Source: Prolixibacteraceae bacterium UBA5740
GTDB taxonomy: Bacteria > Bacteroidota > Bacteroidia > Bacteroidales > Prolixibacteraceae
Assembly: GCA_002419285.1 (NCBI GenBank)
Contig: DIFU01000148.1
Coordinates: forward strand, 1 to 7,756
Direction of reading: 5' to 3'
Length of the DNA: 7,756 nt
The notes beneath the pieces are model-generated. The model was not told where the DNA came from. It saw only the letters and a program-made list of their open reading frames with translations, and searched no databases. The position numbers and the translations under genes are program-made. Below are positions 1 through 6,452 of this stretch, one piece after another. The stretch's first letter is position 1. The number at the start of each line of letters is the position of its first letter.

Positions 1-280
<280 letters not shown>

Positions 281-414
281 TAATAGTTTTCCATTATCTG
301 GTTTTTACTTCTTGCTCTTTTGATTCCAGCATGTTTTTAATGATATTGTAGGTTTTGCACCTGGATTGGCCACTGGCTGATGACAGAGTGTGAAATAGGT
401 TAAGCCACAACGAT
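281..414 (+). other. 23S-5S internal transcribed spacer
   Basis: About 134 nt separate the end of 23S from the start of 5S. The spacer is AT-rich and I see no tRNA cloverleaf, no reading frame and no strong hairpin in it. It should be transcribed with the rRNA precursor and removed during processing. Both boundaries are approximate because they depend on the inferred rRNA ends. Confidence 0.8.
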
Positions 415-524
<110 letters not shown>

Positions 525-529
525 TTTTT

Positions 530-564
530 AAACCCCGGTTCTTACGAGCCGGGGTTTCTTGTTT
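530..564 (+). terminator. Intrinsic terminator of the rRNA operon
   Basis: Bases 530-541 and 546-557 form a 12-bp stem (aaaccccggttc / gagccggggttt, one T-G wobble) closed by the four-base loop ttac. It is followed by cttgtttta, a T-rich tail. It lies 6 nt after the 5S gene and is the only strong hairpin before the next gene, so it very probably ends rRNA transcription. Confidence 0.92.
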
Positions 565-678
565 TATATTCGACTGATTCTGTTAAATCTCGGTTGTTAA
601 TAAATTGGTCTTAAACATCCATAATAATTCCCGGTATCTTCGTTTATTCAGGGAATCTTTCATCTAAAATCTTATCGG

Positions 679-2271
679 GTGCCTGTTTCTATCAATTTAT
701 ATCGGGAAAATGTCTTCTTTATAACTGCCCTGGTTACGGCTGTTTGTTTCCCCTTCTCCGAGGCTATGGTTTCCATTCTTACCGGAACCCTTTTACTGCA
801 AGCTTTGGTTTTGGGATCATGGAATCATCCTTCAGTAAGACTGCGTAACATATTCCCTGTGTTATCGCTGATTTCTGTATTCTTTGTATACGTTGTATGG
901 CTTTTTTCTTGCAACGATCTTAGCGCGGGGATTTACGAACTCAAAAAGACCATTTTCTGGTTGATAGTTCCCTTAGCTTTTTATTTATCGCCGCCTTTAA
1001 GTAAAAGTCGAAGTTATATTCTTCTGCTTGCTTTTGTATTAGCAGTTTTCGTTTCCAGTCTGATAAGCACGGGTAAACTTATATGGCTTGATTTCTCTGA
1101 TATTTTCAGTAACCGAAAGGTATCCTATATCACGCATATCCGATTTTCCTTTCAGGTTATTCTCTCTATTCTTTTGATGGGCTATTTCATATTGAATAAA
1201 ACGTTCAGGAAAACGCCTGTTGGTTATTGGTCACAACTCTTCATCTTGCTGTGGTTGCTGGTTTTTCTTATGGTGGCCCAATCTCTCCTGGCAATTATCT
1301 CATTTGCGGTTACCTTATTCATTTTTGTTGTTTATTATCTGGTTAATTCCCCTAACCGAATGCGAAGAAATATTCTTCTGACTGGGGCATTTTTGATAGT
1401 TTCTATGCCAATTCTTTATACCACACGCATAGTAAATGATTATTACGATTTTGAGGAAATTGATCCTACTGCTCTTGATAAATATACACAGTCTGGAAAT
1501 CTGTACTTCCATGATTTTAATGACAAGGCACGGGAAAACGGCCATCTTGTTTTTATTTATGTAAGCCATGATGAATTGCGTAGAGAATGGGATAAACGAA
1601 GCATGAAAGGATACGATGAGAAACTCAATGGTTTTCCGCTTCATATTACTCTATTACGTTATATGTCGAGCCTTGGACTTCGGAAGGACAGCGTTGGCCT
1701 TTCGAGATTGAGCGATGATGATATAAGGCAGGTTGAAAGGGGATTAACCAATTACAAGTTTAAAAGACGATTCTTTTCCCTTTATCCAAGGATATATGAA
1801 ACCATTTGGGAATTGGACGCCTACTGGCGTTCTGATGACCCAAATGCCAAATCGTTGGCACAAAGAATTGAATTTCTGAAGGCTTCATTGATTTTGGTAA
1901 GGGAAAATCCATGGTTTGGTATCGGCACTGGCAATTCGGTTGCCGAGTATAACCGTGTGTATGATCAGATGCAATCAAATCTGGACAATGATAAACGGGC
2001 AACCTCCCATAACCAATATGTAAATTATTTGGTGAAGTTTGGATGGATCGGATTTCTCTGGATCTTTATGGCTGTTCTATATCCTTTTTTTGGTTTGAAT
2101 CATCGGAATAACTCCTTGTTGGCACTTTTCCTGCTAATGATTGCACTGGCTAACCTCGGTGATTCAAATCTGGAGACTCATATGGGATTGTCCTTTTTTA
2201 CCTTTTTTTACAGCTTTTTCCTCTGGAATTCGCCTGATGACCTAAGAAATTCCCTGAAGGAACTTTTTTGA
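679..2271 (+). CDS. O-antigen ligase family membrane protein (Wzy_C-type)
   Basis: A 530-residue polytopic inner-membrane protein of the O-antigen ligase/polymerase superfamily, which transfers lipid-linked glycan onto lipid A-core or polymerises such glycans on the periplasmic face. About 11 hydrophobic segments are visible, roughly at residues 12-47, 58-76, 91-131, 157-172, 185-220, 230-247 and 452-517. Family hallmarks are HIRFS (152-156, with the conserved Arg154), ENPWFGIGTGN (409-419) and SHNQYVNYLVKFGWIGF (443-459); His444 corresponds to the conserved His of WaaL-type ligases. A hydrophilic, strongly charged stretch at about 250-400 should face the periplasm and is larger than in classical WaaL. 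The start is GTG at 679. The next in-frame ATG (766, Met30) would remove the first membrane segment, and an upstream stop at 625-627 limits extension. No Shine-Dalgarno sequence is evident. Ligase and polymerase cannot be separated from sequence, so I give no symbol. No other glycan gene is adjacent. Confidence 0.87.
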   Translation: MPVSINLYRENVFFITALVTAVCFPFSEAMVSILTGTLLLQALVLGSWNHPSVRLRNIFPVLSLISVFFVYVVWLFSCNDLSAGIYELKKTIFWLIVPLAFYLSPPLSKSRSYILLLAFVLAVFVSSLISTGKLIWLDFSDIFSNRKVSYITHIRFSFQVILSILLMGYFILNKTFRKTPVGYWSQLFILLWLLVFLMVAQSLLAIISFAVTLFIFVVYYLVNSPNRMRRNILLTGAFLIVSMPILYTTRIVNDYYDFEEIDPTALDKYTQSGNLYFHDFNDKARENGHLVFIYVSHDELRREWDKRSMKGYDEKLNGFPLHITLLRYMSSLGLRKDSVGLSRLSDDDIRQVERGLTNYKFKRRFFSLYPRIYETIWELDAYWRSDDPNAKSLAQRIEFLKASLILVRENPWFGIGTGNSVAEYNRVYDQMQSNLDNDKRATSHNQYVNYLVKFGWIGFLWIFMAVLYPFFGLNHRNNSLLALFLLMIALANLGDSNLETHMGLSFFTFFYSFFLWNSPDDLRNSLKELF

Positions 2272-2507
2272 GCAGTAGTTGGACTTATGCGGTTCGTGGT
2301 AATGAAATGGCGAAACAAGCCATGCTGGAACCATAGTTATTGATCTTAAGGATACTGCCTGTTTTTTCTGACAATGCTGATGTAAAGCATTTGCTTTTAT
2401 GTCTAATGTATTCAATTTCAGTTCTTCTTTTGTCAAAGTCTTTTATTGAAGAATCAAACATTTTCTCATGTGCATTGTTCTTTTATCAGTGTAAAGTATA
2501 AAAAGAT
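2272..2507. other. Intergenic region with no convincing gene
   Basis: This 236-nt gap separates the ligase gene from the superoxide dismutase gene. A minus-strand open frame (2242-2436) crosses it, but its product has no recognisable family and overlaps the end of the ligase gene, so I do not call it. There is no clear intrinsic terminator for the ligase. The only symmetric element is a short interrupted palindrome, aaagca-tt-tgcttt, at 2384-2397. I found no good Bacteroidota promoter match (TTTG with TAnnTTTG) ahead of the dismutase gene, although its promoter must lie here unless it is read from upstream. Confidence 0.6.
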
Positions 2508-3215
2508 ATGCATAGAAGAAATTTCATACTGACAGTTGGAACTGTTGCTGCCGCAGCACCGTTGATGGGTGCCCTGAGCTCTTGCGCCGCTGAAACAAAG
2601 GCTTTTGCCGGACATGTTTTCCCTGAGTTGGGTTATTCATTTGATGCTTTGGAACCATACATCGATGCCATGACTATGGAAATTCATTATACAAAACATC
2701 ACAAGGCGTATTACGATAATTTCATGAAGGCAGCTGACGGAACGGATATGCTGAAGACTCCGATGGAGCAAATTATGGCCACTATTAGTTCCCAATCGGA
2801 AGGTGTAAGAAATAATGGTGGAGGCTTTTATAACCATTCCATTTTCTGGGAGTCGCTTACTCCTGAAAAAGTTGATATGTCAGGTGAGTTTAAAAGTGCC
2901 ATTGAAAAGGACTTTGGAAGCTTCCAAGAATTCTCCACTCAGTTTGCGAATGCTGCGAAAACACGATTTGGCAGCGGATGGGCCTGGTTGTCGGTTAATA
3001 CTGATGGTAAACTTTTTGTGTCTTCTACCCCTAACCAAGATAATCCACTGATGGATATTGTAGAGCAAAAAGGCACCCCAATATTGGGACTGGATGTTTG
3101 GGAACACGCTTATTACCTGCATTATCAGAACCGTAGGGCTGAGTATGTTGATAATTTTTGGAATATCGTCAACTGGGCAAAAGTTGAAGAACGATATAAA
3201 TCAATTATTGGCTAG
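2508..3215 (+). CDS. Superoxide dismutase, Fe/Mn family, predicted exported lipoprotein
   Basis: Converts superoxide to oxygen and hydrogen peroxide. The 235-residue protein has the usual ~200-residue SOD core after an N-terminal extension. The extension reads as a Tat-like lipoprotein signal: twin arginine at 3-4 (HRRNFI), a hydrophobic stretch to about residue 23, and a lipobox LSSC ending at Cys26. Metal ligands are His60 (in EIHYTKHH), His110 (in NNGGGFYNHSIFW), Asp196 and His200 (both in DVWEHAYY). The second-sphere residues fit the Mn type: Gly106 stands where E. coli FeSOD has Gln69, and Gln177 (in NQDNPLM) matches the Gln of E. coli MnSOD. Metal use could still be cambialistic, so I give no sodA or sodB symbol. 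The predicted place of action is the periplasm or an outer-membrane anchor, folded before export as Tat substrates are. The ATG at 2508 is the natural start because the signal begins there. Confidence 0.95.
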   Translation: MHRRNFILTVGTVAAAAPLMGALSSCAAETKAFAGHVFPELGYSFDALEPYIDAMTMEIHYTKHHKAYYDNFMKAADGTDMLKTPMEQIMATISSQSEGVRNNGGGFYNHSIFWESLTPEKVDMSGEFKSAIEKDFGSFQEFSTQFANAAKTRFGSGWAWLSVNTDGKLFVSSTPNQDNPLMDIVEQKGTPILGLDVWEHAYYLHYQNRRAEYVDNFWNIVNWAKVEERYKSIIG

Positions 3216-3236
3216 ATTTATCTTTTTATTTGATGC

Positions 3237-3277
3237 TAAGCTCATTATTTTTGATGAAAATCTGAATAATGAGCTTA
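3237..3277. repeat. 13-bp perfect inverted repeat spanning a start codon
   Basis: Left arm taagctcattatt (3237-3249) and right arm aataatgagctta (3265-3277) are perfect inverted complements separated by 15 nt. In RNA this is a 13-bp, mostly A-U hairpin. The ATG of the DUF2520 gene (3269-3271) lies inside the right arm, so the folded form would hide the start codon. It begins 21 nt after the superoxide dismutase stop codon. It has no downstream T-run on the + strand, so it does not look like a standard terminator. It could be a translational control hairpin, an operator, or a weak transcript end for the dismutase gene. Confidence 0.75.
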
Positions 3278-4042
3278 TCTGTTGTTATGGTGGGGTCAGG
3301 AAATGTGGCTACCCATATTTCAAAAAGACTGAATAACCAGGGAGTTAATATTTTACAGGTCTACAGCCGGACTGAAGAGTCTGCCCGATTGATGGCAGAG
3401 AAACTTTCAGCTGAGTGGACAACCGATCCCAAGTCTCTGAATTCAGAGGCCGATTTGTATTTTCTGGCATTAAAGGATTCTGTTCTGGCTGATTTTCTAA
3501 TTAAATCAGGGTTAAAGAACAAGCTTCTTGTACATTGCTCTGGGAGTCTGGGTATATCGATTCTCTCGCCATATTCAAATCAATATGGTGTTCTTTATCC
3601 ACTTCAGACCTTCTCAAAATCGAGGGAGATCAATCTTGAGAAAATCCCGATTTTTATAGAGTCTTCCAATGCTGAGACAGAGAAGAAAATCTTCCAGCTG
3701 GCAAAAAGTATTAGTACCTCCGTAAATAAGGCTACCAGTAGTCAGAGATTGCAACTCCATATGGCTGCTGTTTTTGCCTGCAATTTTGTTAATCATATGT
3801 ATACAATTGCAGGAGAAATCATGGAAACATCCGGATTCGGATTCGATTATCTGGAACCCCTTATAAGGGAGACTTGTGAAAAGGCACTTCGGCTTCACCC
3901 CAGGGAAGCCCAGACCGGACCGGCGGTCAGGAATGACCGAAATATTATTGAAAAGCATTTACACACCCTGGAGTATGATGCCAATTTAAGATTACTTTAC
4001 GAGCGATTAACGCAACATATATCTAACTTTCACAAAAAATAA
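3269..4042 (+). CDS. Rossmann-like / DUF2520 domain protein
   Basis: A 257-residue protein with two recognisable parts. The N-terminal part (about 1-125) is a Rossmann-like dinucleotide-binding fold: VVMVGSGNVATHI (5-17) is the glycine-rich loop, VYSRT (31-35) follows the second strand, and VHCSGS (88-93) and GVLYPLQTFS (107-116) are family motifs. The C-terminal helical part (about 130-250) is DUF2520, with HMAAVFACNFVNHM (164-177) and QTGPAVRND (215-223). The layout resembles that of pyrroline-5-carboxylate reductases and 6-phosphogluconate-type dehydrogenases, so an NAD(P)-dependent oxidoreductase is plausible, but the substrate is not known to me. It ends 4 nt before the KdsC-type gene and is probably co-transcribed with it and maf. 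An in-frame stop at 3263-3265 fixes ATG 3269 as the most upstream ATG; the next one (3287) would cut into the first beta strand. The start codon lies inside an inverted repeat. Confidence 0.9.
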   Translation: MSLSVVMVGSGNVATHISKRLNNQGVNILQVYSRTEESARLMAEKLSAEWTTDPKSLNSEADLYFLALKDSVLADFLIKSGLKNKLLVHCSGSLGISILSPYSNQYGVLYPLQTFSKSREINLEKIPIFIESSNAETEKKIFQLAKSISTSVNKATSSQRLQLHMAAVFACNFVNHMYTIAGEIMETSGFGFDYLEPLIRETCEKALRLHPREAQTGPAVRNDRNIIEKHLHTLEYDANLRLLYERLTQHISNFHKK

Positions 4043-4046
4043 TAAA

Positions 4047-4577
4047 ATGTCGTTTTTCAAAGATGATCTAAAGGAGATCAAAGCGATCTTGCTGGATGTC
4101 GACGGAGTTCTGTCATCCGATACGTCACCTCTCGACAAAAATGGTGATCCAATGAGAACTGCCAACGTGAAGGATGGTTTTGCAATTCGCCAGGCATTGC
4201 TAAGTGGAATAGTGATTGGTGTCATCACCGGTGGCGCCCAGAACAGAGTCAGGAAAAGACACTTGAAACTTGGCATTACTCACTACTATGACAACGTAAG
4301 TGATAAAACAAGAGTCCTTCATGAATTTGTGAACAAAACTGGTATTTCACCGAAGGAGATTCTTTTCATGGGGGATGATCTGGTTGATCATTCCGCTATG
4401 CTTCAAGTTGGAATATCTGCTTGTCCTTCAGATGCAGTTCCTGAAATTAAGTTGATTTCAAGGTATATATCAGATCATAAGGGAGGAGATGGGTGCGTCA
4501 GGGATGTGATCGAACAAGTCATGCGTGCTCAGGGGAAGTGGTTTAACGATCACCAAATTGAAAAACAGGCATTTTGA
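4047..4577 (+). CDS. kdsC: KdsC-type HAD phosphatase (3-deoxy-D-manno-octulosonate 8-phosphate phosphatase)
   Basis: A 176-residue HAD-superfamily (IIIA, capless) phosphatase, the normal size for KdsC, which releases phosphate from Kdo-8-phosphate in the cytoplasm to give Kdo for the lipopolysaccharide inner core. Motif I is DVDGVL at 17-22, with nucleophile Asp17 and acid/base Asp19. Motif II is ITGG (60-63, Thr61). Motif III is Lys87 in SDKT. Motif IV is GDDLVD (109-114), with Mg-binding Asp110 and Asp111. KdsC enzymes act as tetramers in which a hairpin of one subunit closes the active site of the next. The gene starts 4 nt after the DUF2520 gene and its stop overlaps the maf start by one base. 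Related Bacteroides enzymes can prefer KDN-9-phosphate, and no other Kdo gene is present here, so the substrate is inferred; the fold and phosphatase class are firm. Confidence 0.9.
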   Translation: MSFFKDDLKEIKAILLDVDGVLSSDTSPLDKNGDPMRTANVKDGFAIRQALLSGIVIGVITGGAQNRVRKRHLKLGITHYYDNVSDKTRVLHEFVNKTGISPKEILFMGDDLVDHSAMLQVGISACPSDAVPEIKLISRYISDHKGGDGCVRDVIEQVMRAQGKWFNDHQIEKQAF

Positions 4578-5152
4578 TGAAGTGGTTTCCCGATTATCGT
4601 TATATCCTGGCTTCAGGTTCACCTCGTCGCCAGCAAATGCTCAGAGACTTGTCGTTGCCATTTGAGGTTTGGACAGCTGATACCCCTGAGGTATATCCAC
4701 CTGGAATAAGAGTCGTTGACATCCCGATTTTTCTGGCCAGGCAAAAAGCCATTCCTTTTAAACCTGTTCTAGGTGATAAAGATTTGCTAATAACCGCTGA
4801 TACCATTGTTTGCATGGGCAACCAGGTTCTTGGTAAACCTGGCGACCGGGAACACGCCAGAGAGATGCTGAAGGTTCTTTCCGGTAAAATTCATCAGGTG
4901 ATTACTGGTATGTGCCTTACTTCATCAAAAAAGGAAGTTGTCTTTTCAGATGTTACTCTTGTTGAGTTTAAGGTATTATCTGAAGACGAGATTGAGTATT
5001 ATGTCGACGCATACCAGCCCTATGATAAAGCGGGTGCATATGGCATCCAGGAATGGATTGGTCTTACGGGTGTGGTAAGGATTGATGGATCATTTTTCAA
5101 TGTGGTTGGCATGCCGGTACAAAGACTGTATGAGGAAATTCTCCGTTTTTAA
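4577..5152 (+). CDS. maf: Maf family nucleotide pyrophosphatase (dTTP/UTP type)
   Basis: Maf proteins hydrolyse nucleoside triphosphates, including modified ones, to the monophosphate and pyrophosphate; the YhdE-like branch prefers dTTP and UTP. The 191-residue product has the full set of motifs: the phosphate-binding SGSPRRQQML (13-22), the catalytic ADTIV with Asp75, GKP (86-88), and DKAGAYGIQE (150-159), followed by GSFFNVVGMPVQRLY (171-185). I choose ATG 4577, which shares one base with the TGA of the preceding phosphatase gene (TGATG), suggesting coupled translation. A TTG one codon upstream is also possible. The phosphatase and maf overlap means they are almost certainly co-transcribed. 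No intrinsic terminator is evident in the 106 nt that follow. Confidence 0.93.
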   Translation: MKWFPDYRYILASGSPRRQQMLRDLSLPFEVWTADTPEVYPPGIRVVDIPIFLARQKAIPFKPVLGDKDLLITADTIVCMGNQVLGKPGDREHAREMLKVLSGKIHQVITGMCLTSSKKEVVFSDVTLVEFKVLSEDEIEYYVDAYQPYDKAGAYGIQEWIGLTGVVRIDGSFFNVVGMPVQRLYEEILRF

Positions 5153-5258
5153 AGTTAATTTCTAAAATCTGTTGAAAAGCAGGTAATTATATCATCATTT
5201 GGAAAACATAAAATGGCCATATTCCGTAAATTAATGATAAATCAATACAATTGAAGTT

Positions 5259-6260
5259 ATGAAATTTGTGGCCAGATTCTTTCTAATCTTACTCATCGCC
5301 CTGGTTTCTATTACATGCCAGAATCCAAAGCCCGTGTCTGTTGGTTTTATGCTGCATGCGCTTGACAAGGAACGATGGGAGAGTGACCGTGATTTCTTTG
5401 TGAATAAAGTTCGGGAACTCGGTGGAACTGTTACAGTTGTTGAAGCCGGAAATGTAGCGGAAACACAACTGGAGCAGGCACGGAAACTGCTTGCCGAAGG
5501 TGTGAGCGTACTGGTAGTTGTACCTGTTGATCAGTTTGCTGCTGCTCAAATTGTTGAAGAGGCCCATAAAAAGAACGTACCGGTCATTTCATACGACCGA
5601 TTGATCCTTAATTGTGACCTTGATTACTATGTCTCAACTGATAACGTTGAGATTGGAGAACTCCAGGCTTCTTACCTGACCACAATAAAACCTGCGGGGA
5701 AATTTGCACTGATAGGGGGTGCCAAAAATGACCACAACAGCCAATTCCTTTATCTCGGACACATGAATGTGCTTGCACCACTGATTGAGAAGGGAGATGT
5801 AAATGTTGTTTTAAATACTTTTACTGAAAGTTGGGAGGAAAATGAAGGCTATGCAATTGCCAGAGATTTTCTGGTCAAGCCTGATTCACAACCCGATGCA
5901 TTTATTGCAGGAAATGATGCAATCGCTATCGGAGTAATAAAAGCTTTGGATGAAGCAGGCATAGCAGGGAATGTGTTGGTGGCAGGTATGGATGCAGACC
6001 TTGCCAATCTTCAAGAAATCGTCAAAGGGAACCAAACCTGTACCGTTTATAAGCCCATCGAGAAAATGGCCACCGCTGCTGCTGAAATAGCCATGAAATT
6101 GGGTAAAGGCGAAGAGTGTGAACGATCATTCCAAACTGTTTCCAATGGTAACAAGTTGGTACCTTCCTATCTATTCAACGGAGTAGTGGTCAATAAACAA
6201 AACCTGAAATTGACTGTCGTTTCGGAAGGATATCAAAAAGAAGAGGAGATTTTTAAATAA
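5259..6260 (+). CDS. XylF-like periplasmic sugar-binding protein, probable lipoprotein
   Basis: A 333-residue substrate-binding protein of the Peripla_BP_4 type, resembling the E. coli D-xylose-binding protein XylF along most of its length. Shared features are ERWESDRDFF (38-47), VLVVVPVD (84-91), ISYDRLI (110-116), STDNVEIGELQA (126-137), GNDAIAIG (218-225), AGMDADLANLQ (242-252) and VYKPIEKMA (263-271). The N-terminus is a hydrophobic signal (about 5-19) ending at Cys20. The lipobox SITC is weak, so lipid anchoring is likely rather than certain. The ligand is probably a pentose or another aldose, by family only. No ABC permease or ATPase gene is adjacent, and a terminator follows directly, so this looks like a monocistronic unit. 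It might serve an ABC transporter encoded elsewhere, or feed a sensor. The ATG at 5259 is chosen because it places the signal peptide at the very start. Confidence 0.9.
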   Translation: MKFVARFFLILLIALVSITCQNPKPVSVGFMLHALDKERWESDRDFFVNKVRELGGTVTVVEAGNVAETQLEQARKLLAEGVSVLVVVPVDQFAAAQIVEEAHKKNVPVISYDRLILNCDLDYYVSTDNVEIGELQASYLTTIKPAGKFALIGGAKNDHNSQFLYLGHMNVLAPLIEKGDVNVVLNTFTESWEENEGYAIARDFLVKPDSQPDAFIAGNDAIAIGVIKALDEAGIAGNVLVAGMDADLANLQEIVKGNQTCTVYKPIEKMATAAAEIAMKLGKGEECERSFQTVSNGNKLVPSYLFNGVVVNKQNLKLTVVSEGYQKEEEIFK

Positions 6261-6285
6261 ACATCACGAGCTATTCTGAATAACT

Positions 6286-6317
6286 GCCCAGCTTTAGAGC
6301 CGGGCTTTTTTTATTTT
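6286..6317 (+). terminator. Intrinsic terminator after the sugar-binding protein gene
   Basis: The hairpin pairs gccc (6286-6289) with gggc (6302-6305), then has one A-C mismatch, then gct (6291-6293) with agc (6298-6300) around a four-base loop. Seven T residues follow (6306-6312), then atttt. It lies 25 nt after the stop codon and separates this gene from the S46 peptidase gene. Confidence 0.85.
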
Positions 6318-6408
6318 GAATCTGGACTTCACTAAATGACATGAAAAAATCAACCTTTTAAATGTGTTTTACTCTAATTCACCTGTCGTTGATCATGAAC
6401 CGGTTTTT

Positions 6409-6426
6409 CTGAATTCAGTATATTTG
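6409..6426 (+). promoter_or_regulatory. Candidate Bacteroidota -7 promoter element with adjoining palindrome
   Basis: Tatatttg at 6419-6426 fits the Bacteroidota -7 consensus TAnnTTTG exactly and lies 26 nt before the S46 start codon, a sensible distance. A 10-bp perfect palindrome, ctgaattcag (6409-6418), abuts it on the upstream side and could be a regulator site. No good -33 TTTG is seen about 19 nt upstream, so the promoter call rests on one element only. Confidence 0.4.
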
Positions 6427-6452
6427 GTGCTTTATCAGCAAAAAATCAATTT

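Noticed and set aside
281..414. Search for a tRNA in the 23S-5S spacer
   Set aside because: No TpsiC-arm motif (GGTTCGAATCC-like), acceptor stem or cloverleaf could be found.
635..642. Possible -7 element tatcttcg upstream of the ligase gene
   Set aside because: It differs from TAnnTTTG at one key base and has no TTTG at the right distance upstream.
2384..2397. Interrupted palindrome aaagca-tt-tgcttt in the gap before the superoxide dismutase gene
   Set aside because: It is short and AT-rich, lies over 100 nt from the start codon, and there is no promoter to relate it to; chance is a sufficient explanation.
2242..2436. Minus-strand open frame of 64 codons between the ligase and superoxide dismutase genes
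   Set aside because: It overlaps the ligase 3' end, has no recognisable family or start signal, and is short enough to arise by chance.
5172..5201. Possible promoter before the XylF-like gene: ttg at 5172-5174, 19 nt, then atcatttg at 5194-5201
   Set aside because: The spacing is right, but the -7 candidate lacks the TA that starts the consensus, so it is too weak to list as a feature.
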